A stretch of 24,863 nt of DNA from CAZBUK01 sp964495085 (GCA_964495085.1 CAZBUK010000056.1:1-24863); one strand, 5' to 3'. Shown: positions 1-8,141, counted from the first letter of the stretch. Program-made: numbers and translations. Notes: generated by a model from the letters alone, not told the origin.

Positions 1-262
1 CCCTCTCGACGAGGAGGCAATCTACGAATCGGTCAGGAAGACGGGCAAGGTGCTTATCGTGCATGAAGATTCTCTGACGGGAGGATTCGGCGGCGAGATC
101 GCGGCGCGCATATCGGATATATGCTTCCGGTATCTCGACGGTCCGGTGAAGCGGGTCGCCGCAAAGGATACCCCGATTCCGTATTCACCTCCTCTTGAGC
201 AGGAAGTGCTTCCGACTGAGAAGGACATATTCGATGCGCTCACCGAGCTGGCGGGATATTGA
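1..262 (+). CDS. 2-oxoacid dehydrogenase E1 beta subunit, C-terminal fragment (cut by window start)
   Basis: The frame is open from base 2 and encodes the last 86 residues of an E1-beta (transketolase C-terminal) domain, which forms the alpha2beta2 ThDP-dependent decarboxylase with an E1-alpha partner. Visible family features are the VRKTGKVLIVHEDSLTGG strand-loop and a DTPIPYSPPLE segment near the end. By hand alignment, 50 of the last 83 positions match the complete E1-beta encoded at 1313-2290, so the two are close paralogues. The stop lies 9 nt before the next E1-alpha start, so they are probably co-transcribed. The substrate cannot be read from this piece, although it resembles the branched-chain type more than the pyruvate type at 5810-6793. 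Confidence 0.9.
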   Translation, partial: PLDEEAIYESVRKTGKVLIVHEDSLTGGFGGEIAARISDICFRYLDGPVKRVAAKDTPIPYSPPLEQEVLPTEKDIFDALTELAGY

Positions 263-271
263 AAAATCCGC

Positions 272-1309
272 ATGCATAAAACAATACATAGCGACATTAC
301 GGTATCCGCTGCGGCGCTCCCGGATGCGCGGCGCCATCCCGGTCTTTCCGACGAAGAACTTGTCGGATTATATCGTTATATGTTGTTGACCCGTGAATTC
401 GAAAATTCGATCCTGAATCTGTACAGGCAGGGAAAGATCGTAGGAGGCGCATATACGGGTAACGGCAACGAAGCGACATCGGTCGGTAGCGCTTTTGCAC
501 TTCGGAGGGAGGATTATCTGTTCCCGATGCATCGTGATGTCGGAGCGCATTTCGTCAAAGGCCAGACCCCGGTTCATTTATATTTACAGTATCTCGGACG
601 GCGAAGCGGCCCAAGCCGGGGGCGGGACGGGACGGGACATTATGCCGATCCGGCGCTGAGAATCTACGGAAATATCAGCCATCTGGGGGCAATGATCCCG
701 GTCGCGAACGGAGTTGCCCTTGCCGCAAAGATCAGAAGAGAAGCTACCGTTGTGCTCACATACATTGGCGACGGAGGGAGTAATGTCGGTGATTTCCATG
801 AAGCGCTCGCGATGGCGTCTGTCATGAAACTCCCCCTCGTTCTTATCATCGAAAATAATCAGTTTGCATATTCGACACCGGTTGAAAAACAATATGCGGC
901 GGAGAAACTATCCGATCGCGCACCCGGATACGGAATTCCGGGAGTGACGATCGACGGCACCGAGGTATTAACGGTGTACGATGAAACGAAGAAGGCAGTG
1001 GAACGGGCGAGGCAGGGAGACGGTCCCGCGATAATTGAATCGGTAACGATGCGAATGCATGGTCACTCCGCACATGACGACGCCTCCTATGTGCCTCCGG
1101 ACATGCTTGAGTTCTGGAAGCATCGCGATCCTATCGATCAGTATGAAAGAAAATTGATCGGATGGGGAATCCTCGATGAGGAACGGAAGCGCAGGATGCT
1201 CGATGAGATCTCGACCGAACTTGCCTCTGCGGCCGAAGAAGCTCTGGCCGACTCGTACCCGCTGCCCGATGAGACGGCTGAAGGAGTCTTCCGGGAATCC
1301 GGAAGCTGA
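272..1309 (+). CDS. 2-oxoacid dehydrogenase E1 alpha subunit, branched-chain type
   Basis: This 345-aa protein is the ThDP-binding alpha subunit of a branched-chain-like 2-oxoacid dehydrogenase, which decarboxylates the 2-oxoacid and passes the acyl group to lipoyl-E2. The ThDP/Mg motif is complete: GDG at residues 166-168 and NN at 195-196, with 26 residues between. The later segment MRMHGHSAHDDASYV is the phosphorylation-loop-like region and reads as branched-chain rather than pyruvate type. The ATG follows the previous stop by 9 nt and has no good Shine-Dalgarno sequence, which suggests translational coupling. Its stop is 3 nt before the E1-beta start. The exact substrate (branched-chain, acetoin or other) is not proven by sequence. 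Confidence 0.92.
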   Translation: MHKTIHSDITVSAAALPDARRHPGLSDEELVGLYRYMLLTREFENSILNLYRQGKIVGGAYTGNGNEATSVGSAFALRREDYLFPMHRDVGAHFVKGQTPVHLYLQYLGRRSGPSRGRDGTGHYADPALRIYGNISHLGAMIPVANGVALAAKIRREATVVLTYIGDGGSNVGDFHEALAMASVMKLPLVLIIENNQFAYSTPVEKQYAAEKLSDRAPGYGIPGVTIDGTEVLTVYDETKKAVERARQGDGPAIIESVTMRMHGHSAHDDASYVPPDMLEFWKHRDPIDQYERKLIGWGILDEERKRRMLDEISTELASAAEEALADSYPLPDETAEGVFRESGS

Positions 1310-1312
1310 CCT

Positions 1313-2290
1313 ATGCCGGTCGTTTCCTACATCGATGCGATATCGGGCGCGCTTCGCGAGGAGATGGAGCGCGATAAGGAGGTATTCATCCTCGGAGAGG
1401 ATGTCGGAGTGTACGGCGGGGCGTTCAAACTGACCAGGGGATTTCTTGAACAGTTCGGAGAAGACCGGGTTATCGATACCGTGCTCGCCGAATCGGCGAT
1501 CATCGGTGCCGCCACCGGCGCCGCATTGGTCGGTATGAAACCGGTTGCGGAAATGCAATTCGCCGACTTCGTTACGTGCGGCTTTAACCAACTGGTCAAT
1601 AATACCGCCAGCATGTATTATCGATGGGGACTTCCGGTGCCGATGGTGGTACGGCTTCCGGCAGGCGGCGGTATTCACGGCGGTCCGTTCCATTCGCGGA
1701 ATCCCGAAGCCTGGTTTTTCCATCAACCCGGCCTGAAGCTGGTAGCGCCGAGCACTCCGTACGATGCCAAAGGTTTGCTCAAAGCTGCAATTCGCGATCC
1801 GAATCCGGTGTTGTACTTTGAGTATAAATATCTCTACCGGCGGATTAAAGGCGAGATTCCCGTGAAAGACTATATCGTACCGATCGGATCGGCTGATGTA
1901 AAACGCGTGGGTACGGATCTATCGGTTGTCACCTATGGACCGACCGTCCATATCGCCCTCGACGCGGCGCGGGAACTCCTCGATGAAATGGATGTATCGG
2001 TAGAGGTGCTCGACCTGCGCTCGCTGATGCCGTTCGATAGAGAGGCGGTGCTTGCGACGGTCAGAAAGACGGGTAAAGTGTTGGTGCTGCATGAGGACAC
2101 GCTCACGGGCGGTATCGGCGCAGAGATCGCAGCGTTTATATCCGACGAGGGGTTTGTATATCTTGACGCGCCGGTACGAAGGCTCGGAGCCCTCGATACA
2201 CCCGTACCGTACAGTCCGACGCTGGAAGAAGAATTCCTGCCGAACAGGTGGAGGGTTCTGAAGGCTCTAAGGGAATTAGCCGCATTTTGA
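1313..2290 (+). CDS. 2-oxoacid dehydrogenase E1 beta subunit, branched-chain type
   Basis: This 325-aa protein is the beta partner of the E1-alpha at 272-1309. The N-terminal pyrimidine-binding domain contains LGEDVGVYGGAFK and the ThDP-activating glutamate region VLAESAIIG. A GGPFHSRNPEAWF segment resembles branched-chain E1-beta enzymes and differs from GAAHGLGATHSQSFE of the pyruvate-type paralogue at 5810-6793. The C-terminal transketolase domain contains RKTGKVLVLHEDTLTGG. The start is 3 nt after the alpha-subunit stop, with GGAAG just upstream. Length is normal for the family. Together with the 5' fragment at 1-262 this makes three E1-beta genes in the locus. Confidence 0.92.
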   Translation: MPVVSYIDAISGALREEMERDKEVFILGEDVGVYGGAFKLTRGFLEQFGEDRVIDTVLAESAIIGAATGAALVGMKPVAEMQFADFVTCGFNQLVNNTASMYYRWGLPVPMVVRLPAGGGIHGGPFHSRNPEAWFFHQPGLKLVAPSTPYDAKGLLKAAIRDPNPVLYFEYKYLYRRIKGEIPVKDYIVPIGSADVKRVGTDLSVVTYGPTVHIALDAARELLDEMDVSVEVLDLRSLMPFDREAVLATVRKTGKVLVLHEDTLTGGIGAEIAAFISDEGFVYLDAPVRRLGALDTPVPYSPTLEEEFLPNRWRVLKALRELAAF

Positions 2291-2305
2291 ATGAGGGGAC
2301 TATAT

Positions 2306-2317
2306 TGAAAATTTTCA
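2306..2317. repeat. 12-bp perfect palindrome TGAAAATTTTCA in the E1 beta-E2 spacer
   Basis: TGAAAATTTTCA is self-complementary and sits in the 46-nt gap between the E1-beta stop and the E2 start. It has no U-run after it and is too short for a strong RNA hairpin, so it is not a convincing terminator. It could be a small protein-binding site or chance, since AT-rich 12-mers of this kind occur by accident. Confidence 0.3.
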
Positions 2318-2336
2318 TGAACAACCAGATACTGCT

Positions 2337-3602
2337 ATGGCAACAGTTGAAATAGTTATGCCGCAGATGGGCGAAAGCATCGCCGAGGGTACCATCCTTA
2401 AGTGGCACAAGAAGGTCGGTGATCCGATCGAAAGGGACGAAACGCTGCTGGAGATCAGCACGGACAAGGTCGATTCGGAGATCCCTTCGCCGTCAGCCGG
2501 CACTCTGGTAAAGATTCTCGTCAATGAGAATGAGACTGTCCCCGTGCACACGATTATTGCACATATCGATCCGAACGACGGCTCGGAAGGGAAAGCCATC
2601 GAAAAGGCACCGCCCGAAGAGAAAATGCCGGAGCCTGAGCAAGCACGCGAACAAAGTACGGTCGACATCCCGCGGGCTGAGCCTGTAGAGATGGAGGATA
2701 AGCCGAAAGACAGGTTTTATTCACCGCTCGTCCTGAACATCGCGCGTGAAGAAAAGATCGGCATGGCAGAACTGGAACAGATACCGGGCACCGGGACAGG
2801 TGGGCGAGTAAGTAAGAAGGATATACTCGCCTATATTCAGGATAAGAAAGCCGGAAAGAAATCCATCCCGACGGAAGTTGCTCCTCGGAAACCGGTTTCC
2901 GACGGAGAGCGCATAGAGGTTGTGCCGATGGATAAAATGCGGAAGCTGATAGCCGAACATATGGTGCGGAGCGTCCATACATCGGCGCATGTCAGTTCGG
3001 TGACGGAGGCGGATATGACCGCGATCGCGCGTTACCGGGACAGGCACAAGGACGCGTTCGAGAGACGGGAAGGTTTCAAGCTCACGTTCACTCCATTCTT
3101 CATCGATGCGATCATCAAGGCGATCAAGCAGTATCCGATAATCAACTCGTCGATCGAGGGCGATTCCCTTCTTATCAGGAAATACATTAACATCGGAGTT
3201 GCGGTCGCTCTCGACAACGGGCTCATCGTACCGGTTATTAAGCATGCGGACGAGAAGAATCTGACGGGATTAGCCAGAGCCGTGAACGATCTTGCGGTAC
3301 GTGCCCGGAGTAAGAAACTCTCTCCCGACGATGTACAGGGAGGAACTTTCACTTTAACGAATCCCGGTATATTCGGAAATCTGTGGGGGGCTCCGATCAT
3401 CAACCAGCCGCAGGTTGCCATACTGGCTACCGGCGCGATTAAAAAACGCCCGGTCGTCATCGACGATGCGATCGCGATCAGATCGATGGTCTACATAAGT
3501 ATGTCCTATGATCATCGGATCATCGACGGTATGCTCGGCGGTATGTTTTTACAGGCAATCGTCAAACATTTGGAAGCGTTCGACATTAATCAGAAAATCT
3601 GA
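2337..3602 (+). CDS. Dihydrolipoamide acyltransferase (E2), branched-chain type
   Basis: This 421-aa E2 core protein takes the acyl group from E1 on a lipoyl-lysine arm and transfers it to CoA. The single lipoyl domain spans about residues 2-78, with the lipoylated lysine at K44 in EISTDKVDSEI. A Pro/Glu-rich linker (about 80-124) leads to a peripheral-subunit-binding domain (about 127-166, YSPLVLNIAREEKIG). The catalytic domain ends with H393 and D397 in the HxxxDG motif (DHRIIDG). Spacing and strand place it in one operon with the E1 genes upstream. The Shine-Dalgarno sequence is weak, and I see no better in-frame start. The type is inferred from the neighbouring E1 subunits. Confidence 0.93.
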   Translation: MATVEIVMPQMGESIAEGTILKWHKKVGDPIERDETLLEISTDKVDSEIPSPSAGTLVKILVNENETVPVHTIIAHIDPNDGSEGKAIEKAPPEEKMPEPEQAREQSTVDIPRAEPVEMEDKPKDRFYSPLVLNIAREEKIGMAELEQIPGTGTGGRVSKKDILAYIQDKKAGKKSIPTEVAPRKPVSDGERIEVVPMDKMRKLIAEHMVRSVHTSAHVSSVTEADMTAIARYRDRHKDAFERREGFKLTFTPFFIDAIIKAIKQYPIINSSIEGDSLLIRKYINIGVAVALDNGLIVPVIKHADEKNLTGLARAVNDLAVRARSKKLSPDDVQGGTFTLTNPGIFGNLWGAPIINQPQVAILATGAIKKRPVVIDDAIAIRSMVYISMSYDHRIIDGMLGGMFLQAIVKHLEAFDINQKI

Positions 3603-3645
3603 ATCCGGACACTGCCGGTTAGTTCAGGAAAGGTAAACAACGATT

Positions 3646-4545
3646 ATGGCTGTTGTCATACATGAAGCCCCCGCGGGACCCCATCGCATCCCGGCGGGGG
3701 AACAGGATCGCCAACGCCGCCCGGAATGGCTGAAGGTTCGGGTTCCCGGCGGAGCCGGATACAGCGCGATCAAGAATATTGTTGAGAAGAAACGCCTGCA
3801 CACGGTATGTGAAGAGGCGAGATGTCCGAATATGGGCGAGTGCTGGAGCGCCGGTACGGCTACGTTCATGATCCTCGGGGAGATCTGTACGAGGAGCTGC
3901 GGTTTTTGTGCAGTTCAAACCGGCAGACCTCAGGGTCTCGATTGGGACGAGCCGCGGCGCGTGGCCGAAGCGGTACACCAGATGGAATTAAAACATGCCG
4001 TTATCACCTCGGTCAACCGCGACGAGCGCAAGGACGGCGGAGCCCCCATCTTCGCGGAAACGATTCGACTTATCCGGAAACATACACCCCATTGCCGCAT
4101 CGAAGTCCTTATACCGGATTTCAAAGGAGATGAAGAGGCGCTTGACATAGTGCTTAACGCAAAACCCGACGTGCTGAACCACAATGTGGAAACCGTCCCC
4201 AGACTGTACCGGACCGTTCGCCCCCAGGCGAATTATTCGCAATCGTTACAGCTCCTCGATCGAGCCAGAAAAAAAGGATTCACGACGAAGACGGGAATCA
4301 TGGCTGGAATCGGTGAAAAGCCCGATGAGATATTCGAGGTGATGAGAGATCTTCGCGGAGTGGACTGCAACGTTCTCACGATAGGCCAGTACCTGCAGCC
4401 GACGAAATCCCATCTGCCGATTGACCGCTATGTACATCCGGATGAATTCAGGGAGTATAAAGAGGCAGGACTAGGCATGGGATTTTCACATGTCGAATCG
4501 GGGCCGCTGGTGCGAAGCTCCTATCACGCTGAACAGCATGTCTAA
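3646..4545 (+). CDS. lipA: Lipoyl synthase LipA (radical SAM)
   Basis: LipA inserts two sulfurs into octanoyl-lysine on lipoyl domains, using one [4Fe-4S] cluster for radical SAM chemistry and a second as sulfur donor. Both cluster motifs are intact: C55-x4-C60-x5-C66 (auxiliary) and C81-x3-C85-x2-C88 (radical SAM). The C-terminal RSSYHA motif (R290-S292) supplies the serine ligand of the auxiliary cluster. At 299 residues the length is normal. AGGAAAGG lies upstream of the ATG. Its place between two E2 genes, both substrates for lipoylation, fits its role. One variation: the usual VDRDD segment reads VNRDERKDGGA here. No lipB or lplA is visible. Confidence 0.97.
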   Translation: MAVVIHEAPAGPHRIPAGEQDRQRRPEWLKVRVPGGAGYSAIKNIVEKKRLHTVCEEARCPNMGECWSAGTATFMILGEICTRSCGFCAVQTGRPQGLDWDEPRRVAEAVHQMELKHAVITSVNRDERKDGGAPIFAETIRLIRKHTPHCRIEVLIPDFKGDEEALDIVLNAKPDVLNHNVETVPRLYRTVRPQANYSQSLQLLDRARKKGFTTKTGIMAGIGEKPDEIFEVMRDLRGVDCNVLTIGQYLQPTKSHLPIDRYVHPDEFREYKEAGLGMGFSHVESGPLVRSSYHAEQHV

Positions 4546-4603
4546 AGTGTTCGGAATTATTTAACATCATATTCATGGATATTCAACGACACGGGAGAAC
4601 TGA

Positions 4604-5659
4604 ATGGCAAAGACGTCGACACAAAAGAAAAAAACGGTAAAAAGAGAGAATAAAAATTCCGACCGGAGGCAGAACGAGATGAAGCTGGATCGGAACAGTC
4701 TTTCGGACGAGAAGCTGATCGAACTTTACTATCAGATGCTGATGATCCGCCGGTTCGAGGAAAAATCGGCCCAGATGTACGGACTGGAAAAAATAATGGG
4801 ATTTTGCCACCTGTATAACGGACAGGAGGCGGTAGCGGTCGGAGCGAATGCAGCGATCCGGCAGACCGATTATTTTATCACAGCATACAGAGATCATGGG
4901 CATGCATTGGTACGCGGCATATCGCCGAATGAAATCATGGCCGAGCTTTACGGTAAAGTAACGGGATGTTCGAAAGGTAAAGGCGGATCGATGCACCTGT
5001 TCGACGCCGAAAAGCGAATGATGGGAGGCCACGCCATCGTCGGCGGACACATTCCGTTGGCCGCCGGCTTCGCGTTCGGCGCAAAGTATCAGGGGAAAGA
5101 CGATGTTTCGGTCTGCTTCTTCGGCGAAGCCGCCGCAAACCAGGGAGTATTTCATGAGACGCTGAATATGGCGGCTCTATGGAAATTACCGGTCATCTAT
5201 ATCTGCGAGAACAATCGCTACGGTATGGGGACCGCGTTCGAACGGGCGTTCGCAGTCTGGGATATTTATGAGAGGGCAGCGTCGTACGATATGCCCCGCG
5301 CAGTGGTCGACGGAATGGATGTGCTCGCGGTATACGCCGAGGTTAAAAAAGCGGTCGACCGGGCGCGCCAGAAGAATATCCCCACCCTTCTCGAAGCGCG
5401 TACCTACCGGTTCAGAGGACATTCGATGTCCGATCCGATCCACGGCCATTACCGGACGAAGGACGAAGTGGAGGAGATGAAGATGAAAGATCCGATCGTC
5501 AATCTGGGCGAACTGTTGAAGAAGGAAGGTATACTCTCGGATGATCGAATGAAGGAAATGGATCAGGAGATCAAAAAGATTGTCAACGAATCGACAGAGT
5601 TCGCCGAGGAGAGTCCTGAACCTCAGCTCGAAGCGCTCTGGGAGGATGTTTACGTGTGA
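4604..5659 (+). CDS. pdhA: Pyruvate dehydrogenase E1 alpha subunit (PdhA-like)
   Basis: This 351-aa ThDP-dependent subunit is of pyruvate type, shown by GKGGSMHLFD (126-134), IVGGHIPLAAG and RGHSMSDPIHGHYRT in the phosphorylation-loop region. A Lys/Arg-rich extension of about 30 residues precedes the conserved helix LSDEKLIELYYQMLMIRRFEE. The ThDP/Mg motif is unusual: GEA at 174-176 where GDG is standard, with NN at 203-204 in normal register. The Mg-binding aspartate is therefore a glutamate. GGGAGA precedes the ATG. The partner E1-beta lies 150 nt downstream, a wide gap for an alpha/beta pair. Confidence 0.92.
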   Translation: MAKTSTQKKKTVKRENKNSDRRQNEMKLDRNSLSDEKLIELYYQMLMIRRFEEKSAQMYGLEKIMGFCHLYNGQEAVAVGANAAIRQTDYFITAYRDHGHALVRGISPNEIMAELYGKVTGCSKGKGGSMHLFDAEKRMMGGHAIVGGHIPLAAGFAFGAKYQGKDDVSVCFFGEAAANQGVFHETLNMAALWKLPVIYICENNRYGMGTAFERAFAVWDIYERAASYDMPRAVVDGMDVLAVYAEVKKAVDRARQKNIPTLLEARTYRFRGHSMSDPIHGHYRTKDEVEEMKMKDPIVNLGELLKKEGILSDDRMKEMDQEIKKIVNESTEFAEESPEPQLEALWEDVYV

Positions 5660-5809
5660 GCGGTATACACCCCCGTAATGCACTGGGTCGGAGGATGGAC
5701 GGGCCTACCCGGATTTAATACAACCAGCTGCCGGCAATGAACCGGCGATCGATCGCCGCTGCCCGGATCAGGTTACCTGTCATATTTTTTTTGGGAGATC
5801 TTTCATACA
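5660..5809 (+). promoter_or_regulatory. 150-nt spacer between pdhA and pdhB with a 16-bp perfect palindrome and a T8 tract
   Basis: No credible reading frame is present. The palindrome CGGCGATCGATCGCCG lies at 5743-5758, just after a small GCCGG/CCGGC hairpin candidate (5730-5745). CAGGTTACCTG follows at 5770-5780, and eight T residues lie at 5785-5792. The start codon at 5810 has only a distant GGGAG. The T-run is not directly preceded by a strong stem with a usable loop, so I do not call a terminator. Operator, RNA processing site or attenuator-like element are all possible. Confidence 0.35.
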
Positions 5810-6793
5810 ATGGCAATTATTACGATGCGCGAAGCTCTTAACCAGGCGATGGCCGAAGAGATGGAACGCGATGAAAACGTATATCTGATGGGCGAGGAGG
5901 TAGGAGTGTATCAGGGAGCGTATAAGGTGAGCGCAGGACTGCTCCAGCGATTCGGTGAAAAGAGGGTGATTGATACGCCGATCACCGAGGCGGGTTTCAC
6001 CGGCATAGGGATCGGATCCGCTATGACCGGATTGCGGCCAATCGTTGAAATGATGACGTTTAATTTCTCAATACTCGCGATGGACCAGATATTCAACAAT
6101 CTCGCGAAGATCAGGTATATGTCGGGCGGACAGTTCAAAATGCCGATGGTCATCCGCGGTCCGAACGGAGCTGCGCATGGTCTTGGCGCTACACACTCGC
6201 AGTCGTTTGAGACGGTTTACGCCCACTTCCCCGGTCTTTATGTCATCGCTCCGTCGACACCGTCGGATATGAAGGGATTACTCAAATCCGCCATTCGCGA
6301 TGACAATCCGGTGATATTTATGGAGAGCGAGGTCATGTACGGACAGAAGGGCGAAGTACCGGAGGAGGAATATACCATACCGATCGGCGTCGGCGACGTT
6401 AAGCGCAAGGGGTCGGACGTAACCATTGTAACCTGGTCAAAAATGGTTTACCTCTGCCTCGAAGCTGCGGATAGATTGAAGGATGAGGAAGGCATCGAAG
6501 TCGAAATAGTGGATCCGCGGACGATCCGTCCGCTCGATGAGGATATTATCATCGACTCCGTCAAGAAGACGAATCGATTGGTCATCGTTGAGGAAGGCTG
6601 GCCGTTCGGTAGCATCGGTTCGGAGATAGCCTCGAGGGTATACTATAAGGCGCTCGACTATCTCGATGCTCCGGTCGAGCGGGTGAATCAGGAAGACGTG
6701 CCGCTGCCATATGCGAGGAATCTCGAAAAAGCATCGCTCCCGAGCGTGTCCCGCATCATCGATGCCGTCAAGAAGGTGATGTATCTGCAATGA
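5810..6793 (+). CDS. pdhB: Pyruvate dehydrogenase E1 beta subunit (PdhB-like)
   Basis: This 327-aa beta subunit pairs with the E1-alpha at 4604-5659. It shows MGEEVGVYQGAYKVSAGLL, ITEAGFTGIGIGSAM (the ThDP-activating glutamate region) and GAAHGLGATHSQSFE, typical of pyruvate-type E1-beta. The C-terminal transketolase domain contains TNRLVIVEEGWPFGSIGSEI. It diverges clearly from the branched-chain-type paralogue at 1313-2290, so the locus encodes two E1 types rather than a recent copy of one. The matching E2 begins 36 nt downstream. Confidence 0.94.
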   Translation: MAIITMREALNQAMAEEMERDENVYLMGEEVGVYQGAYKVSAGLLQRFGEKRVIDTPITEAGFTGIGIGSAMTGLRPIVEMMTFNFSILAMDQIFNNLAKIRYMSGGQFKMPMVIRGPNGAAHGLGATHSQSFETVYAHFPGLYVIAPSTPSDMKGLLKSAIRDDNPVIFMESEVMYGQKGEVPEEEYTIPIGVGDVKRKGSDVTIVTWSKMVYLCLEAADRLKDEEGIEVEIVDPRTIRPLDEDIIIDSVKKTNRLVIVEEGWPFGSIGSEIASRVYYKALDYLDAPVERVNQEDVPLPYARNLEKASLPSVSRIIDAVKKVMYLQ

Positions 6794-6829
6794 CCTATAA
6801 CTTACTCTTTATCGCACAGAGGAAATAGA

Positions 6830-8128
6830 ATGGCAACAAAAATTCAAATGCCGAAACTCAGCGACACGATGGAAGAAGGGAAAATTCTCAAGTGGCTCAA
6901 GAAGGAAGGCGAACGTGTCGAACAGGGAGAGGTGATCGCCGAGGTTGAGAGCGATAAGGCCGATATGGAGCTTGAAGCTTACGATTCCGGAATATTGCTA
7001 AAGATCGTTATACCGGAAGGTAAGGGAGCTCCGGTCGGGGGCGTCATCGCGGTCATCGGCGAAGAGAACGAGAAGGTCGAAGATACCGACGGAGACGGGA
7101 AGGCCGGGGGAGAGGAAGAGAAGGAGAAGGAGAAGGAGAAACCGCGGAAGGAGGAGCGGGACGGAGAGGCCAAGAAGCAGGAAAAGGAAGGTAAAGATGA
7201 TTCATCTGCAGAAAAAGATAAGGAGCCGGAACAAAAAAAACCGGAGACGAAGACCGCTGAAGAATCGGAAGGAACCGACGGTATCCGGAGAATATCGCCC
7301 CTCGCGCGCCGAATGGCTGACGAACATGAAATCGAACTGAAAAACCTGAAGGGAAGCGGTCCCGAAGGACGAATCGTGAAACGCGATATCGAGGAGTATC
7401 TTCGCTCAGGAAAGAAGCCGAAGACCGAAGAGGCGCGCATTCCGGAAGCGGGCGAGTCCATCGAACTCTCCGGAATGAGAAAAGCAATCGCCCGGAGAAT
7501 GGTCGAGAGCAAGACAACCGTTCCGCATTTTTATCTGACCGTGGAAATCGATATGGACCGGCTTATCGACGCCCGGCGAAGAATCAACGATATGCTGAAG
7601 GATGCGAAGATCAGTTTCACAGACATCATCATTAAACTGGCGGGGATCGGTTTGACGAACCACCCGCGCGTCAATTCGTATTGGGCAGGAGACAGCATCA
7701 AGCGACGCGATGGAGTCCACGTCGGTCTCGCTGTAGCGTTGGATGACGGTCTCATCACGCCCGTCGTCAGGAACGTCGACCGGAAAGGCATTATTCAGAT
7801 ATCGACCGAGGCGAAAGAACTGGCGGAGCGAGCGAGGGCGAAAAAATTAAAACCCGAAGAATTCGAGGGAGGATGCCTTACCATTAGCAATCTGGGAATG
7901 TACGGAATCGAACAGTTCTCCGCAATCATCAATCCTCCCGAGAGCTCAATCCTTGCGATAGGCTCAATCGAACAGAAACCGGTGGTGAAAAACGGCGAAA
8001 TCGTGGCCGGAAATACGATGCGGGTAACAATGTCATGCGATCACCGCCTCGTAGACGGTGCCGTCGGTGCCGAATTCCTGCGCGACTTTAAGAGAATGCT
8101 GGAAGACCCTGTTATGTCGTTACTTTGA
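6830..8128 (+). CDS. Dihydrolipoamide acetyltransferase (E2) of pyruvate dehydrogenase
   Basis: This 432-aa E2 transfers the acetyl group from lipoyl-lysine to CoA. The lipoyl domain (about 1-78) carries K43 in EVESDKADMEL. A long charged Lys/Glu linker (about 80-150) leads to a peripheral-subunit-binding domain (about 154-191, RISPLARRMADEHEI). The catalytic domain has H405 and D409 in DHRLVDG. GAGGAAA precedes the ATG at good spacing. The linker differs from the usual Ala/Pro-rich E2 linkers, being dominated by E and K and partly encoded by a short hexanucleotide repeat. It ends the pyruvate dehydrogenase set; no E3 gene follows. Confidence 0.95.
   Translation: MATKIQMPKLSDTMEEGKILKWLKKEGERVEQGEVIAEVESDKADMELEAYDSGILLKIVIPEGKGAPVGGVIAVIGEENEKVEDTDGDGKAGGEEEKEKEKEKPRKEERDGEAKKQEKEGKDDSSAEKDKEPEQKKPETKTAEESEGTDGIRRISPLARRMADEHEIELKNLKGSGPEGRIVKRDIEEYLRSGKKPKTEEARIPEAGESIELSGMRKAIARRMVESKTTVPHFYLTVEIDMDRLIDARRRINDMLKDAKISFTDIIIKLAGIGLTNHPRVNSYWAGDSIKRRDGVHVGLAVALDDGLITPVVRNVDRKGIIQISTEAKELAERARAKKLKPEEFEGGCLTISNLGMYGIEQFSAIINPPESSILAIGSIEQKPVVKNGEIVAGNTMRVTMSCDHRLVDGAVGAEFLRDFKRMLEDPVMSLL
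7118..7141 (+). repeat. Hexanucleotide repeat (GAGAAG)3 plus GAGAAA inside the E2 linker
   Basis: Three exact GAGAAG units and one variant unit encode alternating Glu-Lys residues in the flexible linker of the E2 at 6830-8128. The unit is six bases, so copy-number change would lengthen or shorten the linker without shifting the frame. Confidence 0.7.
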
Positions 8129-8141
8129 GATATTAAAAATA

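Noticed and set aside
968..1726. Antisense open frame of 252 codons opposite the E1 genes
   Set aside because: It lies fully opposite strongly conserved E1-alpha and E1-beta coding sequence, has no recognisable domain, and is a codon-bias shadow.
4569..4585. Direct repeat ATATTCA-TGG-ATATTCA upstream of pdhA
   Set aside because: The 7-bp AT-rich units are short enough to be chance, and no promoter is aligned with them.
6979..7512. Ser/Phe-rich antisense frame opposite the E2 linker
   Set aside because: It is produced by the purine-rich Glu/Lys codons of the real gene read backwards.
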